A DNA stretch of 9,404 nt, taken from NCBI GenBank assembly GCA_013214985.1, contig JABSRY010000057.1, positions 1 through 9,404 on the forward strand. The letters run 5' to 3'. This stretch comes from Hyphomicrobiales bacterium (GTDB lineage: Bacteria; Pseudomonadota; Alphaproteobacteria; Rhizobiales; OSC116). The notes below the pieces were generated by a model. That model worked only from the letters and a program-made list of their open reading frames with translations, was not told the DNA's origin and did not search any database. Every line of letters starts with the position of its first letter. Within the stretch, counting starts at the first letter, position 1. Positions 7,066 to 9,404 of the stretch are shown here, in pieces. Position numbers and translations under genes: made by a program.

Positions 7066-8166
7066 TTAAGTCGCTGCATAGGCTGTGCAGTGTTGCTTCA
7101 ATGAAGTTAAGCCAATAGGTTGTCCCTCATCAAATTTTGGTGCTTCATGATCATTCAAAACTTTAACGACAATGTCTTTGCCATCGGGCAATTTAAAGTA
7201 ATATTGAATGAAATCGCCCACATAGAGGCGCATCGCATAGGTAACATTAATTTTATTATCGCAAGCAGGTTCGTGCGGCATAATAAACAATTTTTCGGGT
7301 CTAATTGAAACACGACAAGCGCTGCCAATTGGGCCGCAATCGCCGCGTTTGGTTGCAATTTCTTCTTCTGCATTTGCAATTTTAACGGTAACAAAGTCGC
7401 CATCTTCGGCAACAATGGTGCCATTAACAAAATTATTATCGCCAATAAAATCGGCAACAAATGAATTTTCTGGATGCTCGTAGAGCACGTCGGGTGCAGC
7501 ACATTGTTGCACCACGCCATCGTTAAACACCGCAATACGGTCTGACATTGTCAGGGCTTCTGTTTGGTCATGCGTTACATAAATAACTGTAAAGCCAATT
7601 TTTTTATGAAGGCGGGTAATTTCTAACTGCATTTGCTCGCGTAATTTTTTATCTAATGCGCCTAACGGCTCGTCCATCAGCACTAGGCTTGGGTTGAATA
7701 TTAATGCCCGCGCCAAAGCAACCCGTTGCTTTTGACCGCCCGAAAGCTGCGCAGGTTTACGCCCACCCATATGTTCAAGTTCTATTAGTTCGAGATATTC
7801 TTTAACTTTGGCGTCAATCTCATCTTTAGGCATTTTACGTACTTTAAGCGGATATGCTAAATTTTCGGCAATCGACATATGTGGGAATAATGCATAATTT
7901 TGAAATACCATGCCAATGTTACGCTTATAAGGCGCTGTACTGGTTATGGGTTTGCCATCTAACAAAATATCACCAGAGGTAACGCTTTCGAACCCTGCTA
8001 TCATCATTAACACGGTAGTTTTGCCAGACCCTGAGGGGCCTAATAGGGTTAAAAACTCACCCTTTGCAACATTTAAACTAAAATCTTTTACGACTAATGT
8101 TTTCTGATCGTAGCTTTTTTGAATATTTGAAAAGCTCAAATAATCTGTCGCCCCTTGAGTGGTCAT
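7066..8166 (-). CDS. ABC transporter ATP-binding protein, PotA-like
   Basis: Cytoplasmic ATPase (366 aa) that powers the importer, probably as a homodimer under the two permeases. All nucleotide-binding motifs are intact: Walker A GPSGSGKTT (43-51); Q-loop Gln89 in GMVFQNYALFPHMS; signature LSGGQKQR (141-148); Walker B LVLMDEP (161-167); D-loop GALD; and the switch His199 in VTHDQTEA. A C-terminal TOBE-type region (about 280-360, with SIRPEKLFI and YVGDFIQYYFKLPDG) is as in PotA/FbpC/CysA-like proteins, where it can carry regulatory or dimer contacts. The start at 8166 has AGGGA 7 nt upstream. It is the promoter-proximal gene of the - strand operon. The stop is 57 nt from the binding-protein start. 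Confidence 0.95.
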   Translation of the reverse strand: MTTQGATDYLSFSNIQKSYDQKTLVVKDFSLNVAKGEFLTLLGPSGSGKTTVLMMIAGFESVTSGDILLDGKPITSTAPYKRNIGMVFQNYALFPHMSIAENLAYPLKVRKMPKDEIDAKVKEYLELIELEHMGGRKPAQLSGGQKQRVALARALIFNPSLVLMDEPLGALDKKLREQMQLEITRLHKKIGFTVIYVTHDQTEALTMSDRIAVFNDGVVQQCAAPDVLYEHPENSFVADFIGDNNFVNGTIVAEDGDFVTVKIANAEEEIATKRGDCGPIGSACRVSIRPEKLFIMPHEPACDNKINVTYAMRLYVGDFIQYYFKLPDGKDIVVKVLNDHEAPKFDEGQPIGLTSLKQHCTAYAAT

Positions 8167-8237
8167 TCAATATTCCCTATTTATTTAATATTCTTATATT
8201 TTTTTAAAAGTATGCACCGTATTAAACTATCTAAACA

Positions 8238-8270
8238 GGTACAGATTCGTTATAATGACTGGTTCAGATT
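8238..8270. promoter_or_regulatory. Candidate MocR operator: two near-identical direct repeats
   Basis: GGTACAGATT (8238-8247) and GGTTCAGATT (8261-8270) match at 9 of 10 positions and start 23 bp apart, about two helical turns. MocR regulators such as GabR and TauR are known to bind direct repeats in divergent promoter regions next to their own gene. Location, spacing and repeat type therefore fit an operator for the adjacent regulator. Binding is inferred, not shown. Confidence 0.5.
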
Positions 8271-8276
8271 GTACAA
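8249..8276 (-). promoter_or_regulatory. Candidate promoter of the transport/catabolic operon
   Basis: On the - strand TTGTAC (8271-8276) and TATAAC (8249-8254) are separated by 16 nt, resembling a weak sigma-70-type promoter; TTGTAC matches TTGACA at only three of six positions. Initiation would be near 8242, giving a leader of about 75 nt before the ATPase gene. The -35 element lies within the 14-bp palindrome and the -10 between the two direct repeats, so a bound regulator would touch it directly. This is a proposal from pattern only. Confidence 0.35.
8251..8256 (+). promoter_or_regulatory. Candidate -10 box of the MocR regulator gene
   Basis: A perfect TATAAT on the + strand, about 100 nt upstream of the regulator start, with no convincing -35 at the usual distance. 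It overlaps the - strand TATAAC, so the two divergent promoters would share the same melted region and could compete. It lies between the two direct repeats, which suits autorepression, common in MocR/GntR regulators. Confidence 0.4.
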
Positions 8277-8279
8277 TCT
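8266..8279. repeat. Perfect 14-bp palindrome overlapping the second direct repeat
   Basis: AGATTGTACAATCT reads the same on both strands. Its left arm is the end of the second GGTTCAGATT repeat, so the right arm supplies a third, inverted copy of the AGATT core (CAGATT, CAGATT, then TAGATT on the opposite strand). This may be part of the regulator's site or a separate dimeric-repressor site. Confidence 0.5.
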
Positions 8280-8353
8280 ACGGTTATTTCTTTTATACGC
8301 CGCACAGAGCCTATAAAAACCACTCATAATTTAAGTGAAATAAGGTCAATTAA

Positions 8354-9404
8354 ATGGATATTTTATTTACCCCCTTATCCAAATCATCCACATTAACGCT
8401 AAGTGACCAGCTTTGTGAGAAGATTTCATCACAAATATCGACAGGTTTATTAAAGCCAGGTCAACGGTTACCATCCTGCCGAAAAATAGCCATGCAACTT
8501 AATATATCGCGCAACACAGTGGTAAGTGCATACCATAATCTAATATATGATGGCTTGGTAGAAGCGCGCGAGCGTTCGGGCTATTTTGTGCATAATTTGG
8601 CAAAAGCCCATTGTGCCACCCTAAAAAACGTCAAACAGCCCGTTAAACAAACTAGTGAATTGTTTAACATTCTAAGCCCAAACAAATATTTAGAATATTT
8701 TAACAGCATACAACGGCCAAAAAATTGGGCAGACTACCCATACCCATTTGTTTGCAATCAAATGGATGCGAAGCGTTTTCCCTTGCAAAATTGGCGAAAA
8801 GTATGTGCCGATATTTTGAGCCAAAACAAAGCAACTCAAGTGATTAGCGACCATTCCTATGACGATTGCGAAGAGCTGATAACCGAAATTCAAACTCGGT
8901 TATTGCCAAACCGCGGTATTTTTGCTGATAAAAGCCAAATATTATTAACCGCAGGCGCCCAACAAGCTATTTACTTAACCGCAATGATATTTGGCAACCC
9001 CAACAGAATTGTTTCTATAGAAGACCCCTGCTACCCCGAAGCCCGCAATATTTTTAGCCTTTTCTTTGACAATATAAACCATATTAAATTGGATGATGAA
9101 GGCATTATTTGCAATCAAACGTTAAAAACCAGCAATATGGTTTATGTAACGCCCAACCATCAATACCCCACCACTTTAAAAATGTCAGAGGCCAGACGGG
9201 AAACCTTATTAGCTTTAGCCAAGCAAGAAAATATTATTATTATTGAAGACGATTATGATTCTAGTACAGACTTTAACCCAAACTCGACCCCTTCTTTAAA
9301 AGCCAATGATACTGAAAATAATGTTATATATATTGGTAGCCTGTCAAAAAACTTAAACCCAGGTTTACGCATTGGCTACCTAGTCGCATCGCCCGATTTT
9401 ATCA
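8354..9404 (+). CDS. GntR/MocR-family transcriptional regulator with aminotransferase-like domain (3' end outside window)
   Basis: The frame stays open from ATG at 8354 to the right edge: 350 residues of a family usually 450-500 long. Residues about 15-80 form a GntR-type winged helix (LSDQLCEKISSQ, GLLKPGQRLPSCRKIAMQLNI, SRNTVVSAYHNL, DGLVEARERSGYFV). A linker runs to about 125. A fold type I aminotransferase-like domain follows, with TAGAQQAIYL (199-208), YVTPNHQYPT (264-273), the EDDYDS motif (298-303) holding the PLP-nitrogen Asp, and the PLP Lys332 in GSLSKNLNPGLRIGY with Arg339. The block YPYPFVCNQMDAKRFPLQNWR (about 128-148) recalls the TauR/GabR-like part of the family. Such proteins use PLP to sense amino compounds (GABA, taurine) rather than to catalyse. 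AAGG lies 8 nt before the start. Placed divergently from the operon, it is the likely regulator, responding to the imported amino acid. Confidence 0.93.
   Translation, partial: MDILFTPLSKSSTLTLSDQLCEKISSQISTGLLKPGQRLPSCRKIAMQLNISRNTVVSAYHNLIYDGLVEARERSGYFVHNLAKAHCATLKNVKQPVKQTSELFNILSPNKYLEYFNSIQRPKNWADYPYPFVCNQMDAKRFPLQNWRKVCADILSQNKATQVISDHSYDDCEELITEIQTRLLPNRGIFADKSQILLTAGAQQAIYLTAMIFGNPNRIVSIEDPCYPEARNIFSLFFDNINHIKLDDEGIICNQTLKTSNMVYVTPNHQYPTTLKMSEARRETLLALAKQENIIIIEDDYDSSTDFNPNSTPSLKANDTENNVIYIGSLSKNLNPGLRIGYLVASPDFI

Noticed and set aside
8169..8193. Two AATATTC copies 18 bp apart in the leader of the ATPase gene
   Set aside because: Short and AT-only apart from one base, in an AT-rich leader; likely chance. 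The GGTWCAGATT repeats are far more specific.
1..9404. CRISPR arrays, tRNA or rRNA genes, transposases, toxin-antitoxin or defence genes
   Set aside because: I looked for regular repeats, tRNA-like cloverleaf sequence, transposase motifs and small paired genes and saw none; the window is ordinary metabolic and transport DNA without mobile-element marks.

Overview
The window looks like a piece of an AT-rich (roughly 40% GC by eye) alphaproteobacterial chromosome. This placement is an inference from gene content and protein style: a glutathione-dependent formaldehyde detoxification gene, a CoA-acylating methylmalonate-semialdehyde dehydrogenase, a class III omega-aminotransferase, a PotABCD-type importer and a MocR-type regulator. 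I cannot narrow it to a genus.

Layout from left to right. (1) Positions 1-347, + strand: the 3' end of an S-formylglutathione hydrolase gene, cut by the window edge. (2) 372-710, - strand: a small unrecognised protein with one N-terminal membrane helix. (3) 780-812: an intrinsic terminator closing a long - strand operon. (4) 835-8166, - strand, in transcription order: ABC ATPase (7066-8166), periplasmic binding protein (5953-7008), an unusually long permease (4599-5870), a second permease (3728-4591), methylmalonate/malonate-semialdehyde dehydrogenase mmsA (2154-3665), and an omega-amino acid:pyruvate aminotransferase (835-2145). The gaps are 57, 82, 7, 62 and 8 nt, so one transcript is plausible. 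(5) 8167-8353: a divergent control region with a 10-bp direct repeat, an overlapping 14-bp palindrome and TATA-like -10 elements. (6) 8354 to the right edge, + strand: a GntR/MocR regulator with a winged helix fused to an aminotransferase-like domain, cut by the window edge.

Working model (inference). The importer takes up a small amine-bearing solute. The aminotransferase moves its terminal amino group to pyruvate, giving alanine and a semialdehyde. MmsA then converts the semialdehyde with CoA and NAD+ to acetyl-CoA (from malonate semialdehyde) or propionyl-CoA (from methylmalonate semialdehyde), releasing CO2. This fits beta-alanine or 3-aminoisobutyrate, the end products of reductive uracil and thymine breakdown. 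The enzyme pair matches the BauA/BauC-type beta-alanine route known in Pseudomonas, but here it is joined to a Pot-type ABC importer and a MocR regulator. The MocR protein probably senses the amino compound through a PLP adduct and controls the divergent operon. The substrate cannot be fixed from sequence alone.

The items most worth a second look are the extra domain of about 140 residues in the first permease, the repeat/palindrome control region, the hairpin between the binding-protein and permease genes, and the orphan membrane protein.
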